Source: Alphaproteobacteria bacterium
Lineage (GTDB): Bacteria; Pseudomonadota; Alphaproteobacteria; UBA8366
NCBI GenBank assembly: GCA_029861675.1
Contig: JAOTYV010000204.1
Coordinates: 1 to 8,785 of the forward strand
DNA: 8,785 bases
Direction of reading: 5' to 3'
Position 1 is the first letter of the stretch. Every line of letters starts with the position of its first letter. The translations under genes were made by a program, and so were the position numbers. Below the pieces are notes generated by a model. The model saw nothing but the letters and a program-made list of their open reading frames with translations. It had not been told where the DNA came from and ran no database searches. This document shows, in pieces, positions 1 through 5,973 of this stretch.

Positions 1-1
1 A

Positions 2-865
2 TTTCAATCGGTGAACGTGTTCGTCGTCCTGCTCGTCGCCTTCGGGATCGCGACCGGAACGGGGCTCGGGCTGGCGTGGTGCCGCGGCGGTAGTTTTCGA
101 CCGCTGATCCAGGCGCCGATGGATGTCCTGATGATGAACCTGACGACGTCCGGCGCCTGGATCAGCTATTTCTTCGCGCTGAAATTTCTCGAACCGTCGA
201 TCGTCAATACGCTGTTTGCCGGTATCGGGCCGTTCGTCATCATGGCAATGCGGGCAATCGGCCAGCCGATCGCGCGATCGAACCCAAGCGCGGCTGCGCA
301 AAAGATCCTACAGGCCGGTGTGATCGGTTCCCTGATCGCTTTGATCTGGATCGTCGCGACGGGCCGATCGGGTTTTCAAAACCCGGATCCCCTGGCCGCC
401 ATCGGCAGTGCGGGCCTTGCGCTGCTCGCGGGCTCCCTGATCACGATCAGCCATCTTTACGGCAAGCGGCTGGACCGAGCGGGCGCGGCACCGGACGCGC
501 TGGTCGGGACGCGCTTTGTCGGCATTCTGGTCATGGCGTGTGTCGTCATCGGCGTCGAGGGGCCGGGCGAAATCGTGCCGCCGGCGATAGACTTGCTGCG
601 CCTCGCGGGCGCGGCGGCGCTGCTCATCGTCGCGCCGGTATTCTTCAACCAGATCGGCATGGCGAAACTCAACCCCTTGAGCGCCCGCATTATCACGGCC
701 TTCGGACCCGCGCTGGTTTTCGTCCTGCAGCAGGCCGACGATCGCATCGCCTGGTCCACCGAAACACTCATCGCGATCGTCGCCTATTCCGGCCTGGTCA
801 CCGCGGCCAACCTGTCCCAGGGCATGCGCCACCATCACCGGATCAACGGCACGCGCCGGGCATAG
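2..865 (+). CDS. EamA/DMT-family transporter, 5' end cut by the window
   Basis: Probable inner-membrane permease of the drug/metabolite transporter superfamily (EamA-like, typically about ten membrane helices and about 300 residues). The 284 residues from the GTG at 11 are strongly hydrophobic in repeated blocks: near residues 1-25, 38-58, 64-80, 100-118, 128-150, 165-182, 192-212, 225-240 and 250-268. They are separated by short polar loops with Arg/Lys, the expected pattern for this fold. The reading frame is open to the left edge (codons before the GTG read Phe-Gln-Ser), so the GTG may be internal and a helix or part of one is probably missing. The gene ends in TAG at 863-865, only 10 bp before the convergent stop of the radical SAM gene. 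Substrate cannot be told from sequence. The family assignment is fairly safe; a specific role is not. Confidence 0.75.
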   Translation, partial: FQSVNVFVVLLVAFGIATGTGLGLAWCRGGSFRPLIQAPMDVLMMNLTTSGAWISYFFALKFLEPSIVNTLFAGIGPFVIMAMRAIGQPIARSNPSAAAQKILQAGVIGSLIALIWIVATGRSGFQNPDPLAAIGSAGLALLAGSLITISHLYGKRLDRAGAAPDALVGTRFVGILVMACVVIGVEGPGEIVPPAIDLLRLAGAAALLIVAPVFFNQIGMAKLNPLSARIITAFGPALVFVLQQADDRIAWSTETLIAIVAYSGLVTAANLSQGMRHHHRINGTRRA

Positions 866-890
866 AATTGGCGTATCAGGCTGCCGGCGC
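853..890. repeat. Inverted repeat spanning two convergent stop codons
   Basis: GCGCCGG at 853-859 is the exact reverse complement of CCGGCGC at 884-890. The 24-base loop between them contains the stops of the transporter (863-865) and of the radical SAM gene (876-878, reverse). The position fits a bidirectional transcription end. There is no T-run on either side and the loop is long, so it is not a convincing intrinsic terminator. Such 7 bp GC arms also arise by chance in DNA of this composition. Confidence 0.25.
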
Positions 891-1976
891 ACCGAATTCA
901 GCGAGCCGGATCGGCCGCCGCTTGCGTCCCCAATTGCCGGGTGACGGCTCGAAGACACCGACGCACCGCGTGCCGCAGCACCCGCATGCTCCGGTCTCGG
1001 TCAGATTCCAATCCGAGAGTTCATACCAATCACGGCCGATCAACAGCTGCCCGCAATCGTGGCAATAAGTGCTGCCGCCCGCCTTGTCGTGGATGTTGCC
1101 CGTATAGACGTAGCGGAGGCCCGCGGCGCGTGCGATGCGCCGGGCATCGACCAGCGTTTCAGCCGGCGTGGCGGGCGTATCCATCATCTTGTGGTCCGGA
1201 TGGAAGGCGCTGAAATGCAGCGGCACGTCCGGACCCAAGTGATCCATCACCCACTGGCTCAAGGCCTCGATCTCGCGCGCGGAGTCGTTTTCGCCCGGAA
1301 TTAGCAGGGTGGTGATTTCCAACCAGGCTTCGGTTTCGTGTTTGATGAATTGCAACGTCTCCAGGATCGGCGCCAGCGATCCCGAGCAGAGCCCGCGATA
1401 GAAGTCCTCGGTAAAGGCCTTGAGATCGATGTTGACCGCATCCATCGCCCCATAGAATTCCTCACGCGCGCCTGCTTTGGCGAAGCCGGCGGATACCGCG
1501 ACGTTCTTGATGCTGCGCTCCCGGCACGCCGCGGCCACATCGACCGCATATTCGAGAAAAATCAGGGGATCGTTGTAGGTGTAGGCAACGGACCGGCAGC
1601 CCGTCCGAGCGGCCGCCGCGGCAATTGATTCGGGCGGTGCCCGGTCCATCAGGCGGTCCATCTCCCGCGATTTGGAAATATCCCAGTTCTGGCAGAACTT
1701 GCAGGTCAGGTTGCAGCCCGCCGTTCCAAACGACAGCGCCGGCGTGCCCGGCAGGAAATGATTGAGTGGTTTCTTTTCGATGGGATCGATGCAGAAGCCG
1801 CTGGAGCGGCCATAGGTGGTCAGCACGACCTCGTCACCGCGCCGGGCGCGCACGAAACAAAGGCCACGCTGGCCATCTTGGAGCCGGCATTCCCGCGGAC
1901 AAACATCGCATTGCAACCGCCCATCCGGACGTCGCCGCCAATATCGTCCAGAAACACCTGCAATCTCGCCTGACAT
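876..1976 (-). CDS. amrS: AmmeMemoRadiSam system radical SAM enzyme
   Basis: Radical S-adenosylmethionine enzyme of the AmmeMemoRadiSam system, related to pyruvate formate-lyase activating enzymes; its substrate is unknown. From the ATG at 1976 it has 366 residues. An N-terminal cysteine cluster comes first (C23, C26, C30, C40, in the block QCDVCPREC). The radical SAM motif CNLTCKFC follows (C88-x3-C92-x2-C95), binding the 4Fe-4S cluster that cleaves SAM. A barrel region contains YTYNDPLIFLEY (132-143), a run ending NIDLKAF (182-188) and HFSAFHPD (254-261). A C-terminal cysteine-rich tail has C305-x2-C308 and C331, C333, C334, C338, resembling a zinc ribbon. A GTG at 1997 would add seven residues. 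I prefer the ATG because GAG lies 6 bases upstream of it, the GTG has no usable ribosome binding site, and the family usually starts shortly before the first cysteine block. The gene is divergent from the Memo-AMMECR1 gene, its expected partner. The family assignment is strong; the reaction is not known. Confidence 0.93.
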   Translation of the reverse strand: MSGEIAGVSGRYWRRRPDGRLQCDVCPRECRLQDGQRGLCFVRARRGDEVVLTTYGRSSGFCIDPIEKKPLNHFLPGTPALSFGTAGCNLTCKFCQNWDISKSREMDRLMDRAPPESIAAAAARTGCRSVAYTYNDPLIFLEYAVDVAAACRERSIKNVAVSAGFAKAGAREEFYGAMDAVNIDLKAFTEDFYRGLCSGSLAPILETLQFIKHETEAWLEITTLLIPGENDSAREIEALSQWVMDHLGPDVPLHFSAFHPDHKMMDTPATPAETLVDARRIARAAGLRYVYTGNIHDKAGGSTYCHDCGQLLIGRDWYELSDWNLTETGACGCCGTRCVGVFEPSPGNWGRKRRPIRLAEFGAPAA

Positions 1977-2031
1977 GGTTAACTCAAACTTTACCACCCT
2001 ATATTTAATATCTGGTCAATTATGAAACCTA

Positions 2032-2074
2032 TTCCAAGGCGCATTCATAAAGATGCGCGAATCGGTCCTTGGAA
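2032..2074. repeat. Long interrupted inverted repeat, candidate operator or RNA hairpin
   Basis: TTCCAAGG at 2032-2039 is the exact reverse complement of CCTTGGAA at 2067-2074. Directly inside it, CGCAT at 2040-2044 is the exact reverse complement of ATGCG at 2053-2057. The left arm therefore pairs over 13 continuous bases, and the right arm carries a 9-base insertion (2058-2066). The loop is TCATAAAG (2045-2052). The element sits close to the midpoint between the two divergent starts, where a shared operator would be expected. It could also fold as a bulged hairpin in the 5' leader of either transcript. No regulator gene for it lies in the window. Confidence 0.45.
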
Positions 2075-2099
2075 CGGATTTGTCGGACGGATTATCCGG
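2075..2099. repeat. Imperfect 12 bp direct repeat
   Basis: CGGATTTGTCGG (2075-2086) and CGGATTATCCGG (2088-2099) match at 9 of 12 positions and are offset by 13 bp. The second copy contains a short palindrome, CGGA-TTA-TCCG (2088-2098). Together with the inverted repeat immediately to its left, this makes the region look like a cluster of protein-binding sites. Chance is a real alternative for units this short. Confidence 0.25.
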
Positions 2100-2155
2100 C
2101 CAAATGATGGGAATTCAGCGCCGATCACAGTTTCGACGGCGAACGGACAGACAAG

Positions 2156-3613
2156 ATGAGTGCAGTACGCCCCCCCGCTGTCGCCGGCTATTTTTATCCC
2201 GCGGAAGCGGACGAATTGACGTCCGAGGTGCGCCATTATTTGCGCGAAGCGGTCTCCTCAGCCCGCGAACACCCGCCGAAAGCGATCATCGTGCCCCATG
2301 CGGGCTACATGTATTCCGCGAAAGTGGCGGCGGCCGCCTATGCGCCGGTGATGGCGACCGGGGGCTCTATTCGCCGCGTGGTTTTGCTCGGGCCCGGCCA
2401 CCGGATGGCGGTACCCGGCATCGCCGTGCCGAACGCCACCGCCTTCAACACACCGATCGGCGATATCCCGGTGGACCAGGCCGCCCTTCAAGACATTCTT
2501 GCGCTGCCACAAGTCGAGCTGCGCGATGACGCCCACCGTGACGAGCATAGCCTCGAGGTCCAATTGCCGTTCCTTCAGGCGGTGCTGCCCGCGTTCGAGC
2601 TGGTCCCGCTGGTGGTGGGCGGCGCGACGCCGGAAGAAGTCGCCGAAGTCCTGGACCGGCTCTGGGGCGGGCCGGAAACGCTCATCGTGCTCAGCTCCGA
2701 TCTCAGCCACTACAAGGATTACGGCACCGCACAGGCGCTGGACGGCCAAACCGCCACAGCCATCGAGACCCTCGACGCGGCGGCGATCGGCCAGGAACAG
2801 GCCTGCGGCCGTCTGCTGATCGCCGGCTTTCTGGCGCTGGCGAAGCGCCACGGCCTGACCGCCGAACGGCTCGATTTGTGCAATTCGGGCGATACCGGCG
2901 GGCCGAAAGACCGGGTGGTCGGCTACGGCTCCTGGGCGTTCTGGCCGCCGGCCGCCGCGTTGAAGACGCCAAACACGTCGGATACCGCCGAGCGGCGCGC
3001 CGACTGGAATATATTCAAGCCGCATGCGAAGGCGCTGTTGCGCGCCGCCGCCGCCAGCATTCGCTATGCGCTCCAGAACGGCAAACAGCCGGTCACCGAC
3101 CTGCTGACCGCGCCGGAGCCCCTCAGAATGAAAGCGGCCAGCTTCGTCACCCTGCATCGGAACAATCGGCTGCGCGGCTGTATCGGCACCGTAGAGGCGA
3201 CGCGGCCCATATTGCTGGACGTGGTCGACAATGCCTTCCGCGCCGCATTCGAGGATCCCCGATTCGCACCGCTGCAGCGTGACGAGGTTCGCGGCATGAG
3301 CCTCTCGATCTCGGTCCTCTCCACACCGGTCGAGATCGAATTCACGGACGAAGCGGATCTACTGGGAAAGATTCGGCGGCATTCGGACGGGCTCATCATC
3401 CGCAACGAGATGCACCGCGGCGTGTTCCTGCCGCAGGTGTGGAAGGATCTCGACGACCCGGCGGATTTTCTTGCCCGCCTCAAGGGAAAAGCCGAAATCG
3501 AGGGGCCGCTCGATCCCAATCGGGACCGAACCTTCAGCTTTTCCGCAAATTCCTTCGGCACCGTCGTTCTCGATGCCTGGCGCCCCCGCGCCAACAGGGA
3601 CCGCGGCAATTAG
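2156..3613 (+). CDS. AmmeMemoRadiSam proteins B and A fused (Memo-AMMECR1)
   Basis: A 485-residue cytosolic protein that fuses two usually separate components of the AmmeMemoRadiSam system. Residues 1 to about 265 are a Memo domain, whose fold is related to LigB-type extradiol dioxygenases. It shows PHAGYMYS (47-54), LGPGH (78-82), DEHSLEVQLPF (129-139), SSDLSH (180-185) and ACGR (216-219). H48, H82 and C217 align by motif with the metal-binding His, His and Cys of human MEMO1. A linker of about 20 residues (266-285) follows. Residues 286 to 485 are an AMMECR1 domain with the hallmark LRGCIG (339-344), then DPRF (367-370) and the ISV-LSTPVEI strand. AMMECR1 has no established enzymatic activity. 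The start at 2156 places VRPPAVAGYFYP at the N terminus, where the family has it. The radical SAM partner is divergently encoded next door. I see no frameshift or missing hallmark residue. The identity is very safe; the reaction is unknown. Confidence 0.95.
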   Translation: MSAVRPPAVAGYFYPAEADELTSEVRHYLREAVSSAREHPPKAIIVPHAGYMYSAKVAAAAYAPVMATGGSIRRVVLLGPGHRMAVPGIAVPNATAFNTPIGDIPVDQAALQDILALPQVELRDDAHRDEHSLEVQLPFLQAVLPAFELVPLVVGGATPEEVAEVLDRLWGGPETLIVLSSDLSHYKDYGTAQALDGQTATAIETLDAAAIGQEQACGRLLIAGFLALAKRHGLTAERLDLCNSGDTGGPKDRVVGYGSWAFWPPAAALKTPNTSDTAERRADWNIFKPHAKALLRAAAASIRYALQNGKQPVTDLLTAPEPLRMKAASFVTLHRNNRLRGCIGTVEATRPILLDVVDNAFRAAFEDPRFAPLQRDEVRGMSLSISVLSTPVEIEFTDEADLLGKIRRHSDGLIIRNEMHRGVFLPQVWKDLDDPADFLARLKGKAEIEGPLDPNRDRTFSFSANSFGTVVLDAWRPRANRDRGN

Positions 3614-3679
3614 GCCTTTTAGGGACGCAATCACGCACCTATGATCGCGGCGGCTTCAGGCGGTGAGAGGAATTTTCCC
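3614..3679 (+). promoter_or_regulatory. Gap before cysQ, with ribosome binding site at 3665-3671
   Basis: Between the stop of the Memo-AMMECR1 gene and the small ORF at 3680 there is no clear terminator and no strong sigma-70 promoter. The notable element is GAGAGGA at 3665-3671, a good Shine-Dalgarno sequence, placed 8-9 bases before the ATG at 3680. It lies far from the cysQ start at 3757, so it appears to serve the small ORF. A hexamer pair for a promoter could not be identified with confidence, and read-through from the upstream gene is possible. Confidence 0.35.
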
Positions 3680-3760
3680 ATGATGGCGGCGTATTTGGCG
3701 GTGGACCGGCCCGGTTCCGCGTCGATGAAACACGCGCGTTACGGCGCACACGGGACATGA
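3680..3760 (+). CDS. Possible 26-residue leader ORF coupled to cysQ
   Basis: The frame reads MMAAYLAVDRPGSASM, then KHARYGAHGT, and stops at TGA 3758-3760. That stop overlaps the ATG of cysQ (3757-3759) as ATGA, a typical arrangement for translational coupling. A strong GAGAGGA ribosome binding site (3665-3671) precedes the start, whereas cysQ itself has only a weak site (ACGGGAC just before its ATG). These three facts support translation of the short frame. I recognise no family, membrane segment or signal peptide in it. An in-frame ATG at 3641 would lengthen it to 39 residues but has no good ribosome binding site. It may act only by delivering ribosomes to cysQ, or may be chance. Confidence 0.4.
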   Translation: MMAAYLAVDRPGSASMKHARYGAHGT

Positions 3761-4545
3761 CGGACGCACTGGCGTCGTTACTCCCCGCACTCACGCACGC
3801 CGCCGAGACGGCCGGCGAAAGCATCATGGAAATCTATGCCACCGATTTCGGCGTCGAACGCAAATCGGACAATTCGCCGGTCACCCAGGCCGATCTCGCC
3901 GCCGAGGCGATCATTCTGGCCGCGCTGGCCGATTTGACGCCCGACATTCCGGTCATCGCCGAGGAAGAGATGGCTGCCGGAACCGCACCATCCGCTGTCG
4001 GGGATCGATTCTGGCTGGTCGATCCGCTGGACGGCACCCGGGAGTTCCTCGACCGGAACGACGATTTCACCGTCAACATCGGGCTTATCGATCATGGCGA
4101 ACCCGTCCTTGGCGTGGTTCACCTGCCGGTGCAGGGCCGCACTTATACCGGCATTGCGGGCATCGGCGCGACCTGTTCCGGCAAATCCGGTTCCGCGCGT
4201 CCGATCGCCGTGCGCAAGACTCCACCGGAAGGCATTACGCTGGTTTCCAGCCTGCGCCACGGCGAACCGTCGGCGCTGGAAGAATTTTTGCGCGACAAAC
4301 CCATTGCCAAGCGGTTGGTCCGGGGCAGCTCGTTGAAATTTTGTGTGGTCGCGAGCGGCGAGGCGGATATCTATCCACGCTTCGGTCCGACGATGGAATG
4401 GGACACCGCGGCGGGTCACGCGGTCCTGAACGCCGCCGGCGGATGCGTCACCACGGTGGACGGCGCACCGCTGCGATACGCCAAAAAAGATTTCCTGAAT
4501 CCCAACTTCATCGCCTGGGGCAACGCTCAAGCCACCGCATCCTGA
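3757..4545 (+). CDS. cysQ: 3'(2'),5'-bisphosphate nucleotidase CysQ
   Basis: Magnesium-dependent phosphatase of the inositol monophosphatase superfamily. CysQ removes the 3'-phosphate from 3'-phosphoadenosine 5'-phosphate (PAP), the by-product of PAPS reduction and of sulfo- or phosphopantetheinyl transfer. It thereby prevents build-up of an inhibitor of sulfur assimilation and RNA turnover. The 262 residues show, in order, SPVTQAD (40-46), the acidic pair in IAEEE (67-71), DPLDGT (89-94) with the metal-binding aspartates, and a C-terminal EWDTAAGHAV near residue 210 with the last metal-binding aspartate. Length is normal for the family. SPVTQAD and the overall pattern favour CysQ over plain inositol phosphatases, but a role on a related phosphorylated sugar or histidinol phosphate cannot be fully excluded. 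Translation may be coupled to the short ORF upstream. The 3' end overlaps the convergent repair gene by 19 bp. Confidence 0.9.
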   Translation: MTDALASLLPALTHAAETAGESIMEIYATDFGVERKSDNSPVTQADLAAEAIILAALADLTPDIPVIAEEEMAAGTAPSAVGDRFWLVDPLDGTREFLDRNDDFTVNIGLIDHGEPVLGVVHLPVQGRTYTGIAGIGATCSGKSGSARPIAVRKTPPEGITLVSSLRHGEPSALEEFLRDKPIAKRLVRGSSLKFCVVASGEADIYPRFGPTMEWDTAAGHAVLNAAGGCVTTVDGAPLRYAKKDFLNPNFIAWGNAQATAS

Positions 4546-5384
4546 AGTTCCGACTGCGCCGCCTCCCATCCCAGCATTGCGCGTTTGCGGATTGGTCCCC
4601 AGCGATAGCCGGTCACCGCGCCGGTGCTGCGGATCACCCGATGACACGGAACGATCCAGGAAATCGGATTGCGCGCGATAGCGCCGGCGACCGCGCGCGC
4701 CGCTTCCGGACGGTCCAGGCTGGCGGCGAGCCGCTCGTAACTGGTGACCACGCCGGAGGGAATCTGCATCAAGCCTTCCCAGACCTTGATCTGGAACGGC
4801 GTGCCGCGCAGGACCAGATGCAAGGGGCCGTCCTGGGCGCCAAAGGCGCGGCCGGCGGCCTCCCGACCGGAGTCCGGATCTTCGACCAGGCGCGCCGCGT
4901 CCCATCGGCTCAGCAAATCGTCCTCGGTGGCGTCGCGTCCCGCCTCCAACTCGAAACCGAGACCGCAAAGGCCGCGATCCGATGTTACCAGCAGACAATC
5001 GCCGAACGGGCTGGGGTGCCAGCCATAGCGAAGCTCCAGGCCCTGCCCCATCGATTTCCATTCTCCGGGGGTGACCGCTTCATGCGTCACGAACAGGTCA
5101 TGCAGCCGGCTCGGCCCCGAAAGGCCTGCATCGTAGGCCGCATCGAGAACGCTGTCGGCCGCATCCAACCGCGCCTTGGCATGGGACAAGGTGAGATATT
5201 CGACGAATTTTTTCGGGCTCACCCCCGCCCAGCGCGTGAACAGACGCTGAAAATGATGTTCGCTCAAACCGATCTGGGAGGCGACATCCGCAAGACGGGG
5301 CTGCTCCTGGTAATTATCCGACAGCCAGCGAATCGCTTTCTCGACCCGCGCATAGGCTTGGTCGTCACTCGATAAATTCGTCAT
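4527..5384 (-). CDS. AraC-type regulator fused to O6-alkylguanine-DNA alkyltransferase
   Basis: A 285-residue Ada-like protein that repairs O6-alkylguanine by moving the alkyl group irreversibly to its own cysteine, joined to an AraC-type DNA-binding domain. Residues from about 12 to 110 carry two helix-turn-helix units, one around LADVASQIGLSEHHFQRLF and one around AAYDAGLSGPSRLHDLF. The alkyltransferase domain follows from about residue 120. It holds the conserved arginine in ARAVAGAIARNP, the Asn hinge of that segment, and the active site PCHRV with C247. The N-terminal zinc/phosphotriester domain of E. coli Ada is absent. The frame is open upstream to 5483, but the ATG at 5384 is preferred: GAGGA lies 7 bases before it (5396-5392 reverse), and longer versions only add a basic, unconserved tail overlapping the acetyltransferase gene. 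It is last in the leftward array, 43 bp after the acetyltransferase stop, and may have its own promoter. The 3' end overlaps cysQ. Confidence 0.9.
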   Translation of the reverse strand: MTNLSSDDQAYARVEKAIRWLSDNYQEQPRLADVASQIGLSEHHFQRLFTRWAGVSPKKFVEYLTLSHAKARLDAADSVLDAAYDAGLSGPSRLHDLFVTHEAVTPGEWKSMGQGLELRYGWHPSPFGDCLLVTSDRGLCGLGFELEAGRDATEDDLLSRWDAARLVEDPDSGREAAGRAFGAQDGPLHLVLRGTPFQIKVWEGLMQIPSGVVTSYERLAASLDRPEAARAVAGAIARNPISWIVPCHRVIRSTGAVTGYRWGPIRKRAMLGWEAAQSELQDAVA

Positions 5385-5427
5385 GGCAGGGTCCTCAACC
5401 GATTGATCATGCCGAGACCTTACGGCG

Positions 5428-5973
5428 TCATGGCGGCGCGCCACCACCCGATTCTTGCGCCGGCGGGTCCAGCGCAAGCGCATAAAACACCACTTCCATC
5501 ACCGGATTATTATAGTAGGGCGGCGTCGGAACGAAGCCGAGACGGCGGTACATCGCATCCGCCTGCGCCATGCGCGGCGGCCAGGTATCGAGCCTCAATG
5601 TGCTGACTCCATTCTGCCGGGCAGCGTCTATGACCGCCTGGACCAGCCGACTGGCTACGCCCCGGCCCCGAAAATCCGGCCGGACGAACAGCCGTTTCAT
5701 TTCCGCCTCGCCACCTGCCGCGAGCGGCCGCAATCCCACACAGCCCGCGGGAACGTCAGCGTCGAACGCCAGGAACAAGCGGCCGTCCGGCGGGCCGTAT
5801 ACGCCGGCGAGATCGCCGATTTCGTCGTCGAAGCCCTGAAAGCCGAGATCGACGCCGAGCCAGTCGGCATATTCGAGAATCAGGATCCGGGCGACAGCGT
5901 AGTCGGCCGGCGACGCCGCGATTCGCAGATCAATTCCGGACTCCGGTCTCTCGTTAGATATGGATACGCCCAT
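5428..5973 (-). CDS. GNAT-family N-acetyltransferase
   Basis: A 181-residue member of the Gcn5-related acetyltransferase fold, which moves an acetyl group from acetyl-CoA to an amine or other small acceptor. The central MKRLFVRPDFRGRGVASRL contains the RGRGVA loop that binds the pyrophosphate of acetyl-CoA. It is followed by the helix LVQAVIDAAR, the strand TLRLDTW, and MYRRLGFVPTPPYYNNP, which is typical of the family's C-terminal half. The acceptor is unknown. An ATG at 6066 would be possible, but the first 31 residues would then lie in antiphase inside the PhzF gene. I choose ATG 5973, which gives a normal family length and a 20 bp overlap with the end of the PhzF gene. The only purine-rich site upstream (GGAGAGG) is about 15 bases away, so initiation may depend on coupling with that gene. 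Confidence 0.85.
   Translation of the reverse strand: MGVSISNERPESGIDLRIAASPADYAVARILILEYADWLGVDLGFQGFDDEIGDLAGVYGPPDGRLFLAFDADVPAGCVGLRPLAAGGEAEMKRLFVRPDFRGRGVASRLVQAVIDAARQNGVSTLRLDTWPPRMAQADAMYRRLGFVPTPPYYNNPVMEVVFYALALDPPAQESGGGAPP

Larger units (their letters stand above)
1977..2155. promoter_or_regulatory. Divergent intergenic region of the AmmeMemoRadiSam genes
   Basis: About 179 bp separate the two start codons, so both promoters must lie here or inside the genes. The stretch 2000-2030 is clearly AT-rich compared with the surroundings. On the reverse strand it offers TTGACC (2019-2014) as a possible -35 element and an A/T-rich run after it, but no well-spaced -10 box that I trust. 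On the forward strand TTGGAA (2069-2074) lies 15 bases from GATTAT (2090-2095), which is weak. A GGA at 2145-2147 is the only ribosome binding site candidate for the ATG at 2156. The promoters are therefore inferred from layout, not read directly. Confidence 0.5.

Noticed and set aside
369..385. A 17 bp near-perfect palindrome, CGGGTTTT-C-AAAACCCG, inside the transporter gene.
   Set aside because: It lies within coding sequence and reads as ordinary codons (Ser-Gly-Phe-Gln-Asn-Pro). The one-base spacer does not suit an RNA hairpin, and no second copy was seen. Probably chance.
2258..3157. A 299-codon reverse-strand open frame inside the Memo-AMMECR1 gene.
   Set aside because: It has no recognisable motif, is low-complexity in Arg, Gly and Gln, and lies wholly within a gene with clear conserved domains.
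3778..5061. A 427-codon open frame on the reverse strand across cysQ and most of the repair gene.
   Set aside because: It is antisense to cysQ and out of frame with the AraC-OGT gene. Its translation is rich in Arg, Gly and Ala with no domain, as expected for a shadow frame in GC-rich DNA.
5385..5427. A possible terminator or promoter between the acetyltransferase and the repair gene.
   Set aside because: The 43 bp gap contains a ribosome binding site for the repair gene but no stable hairpin with a T-run and no clear promoter hexamers.
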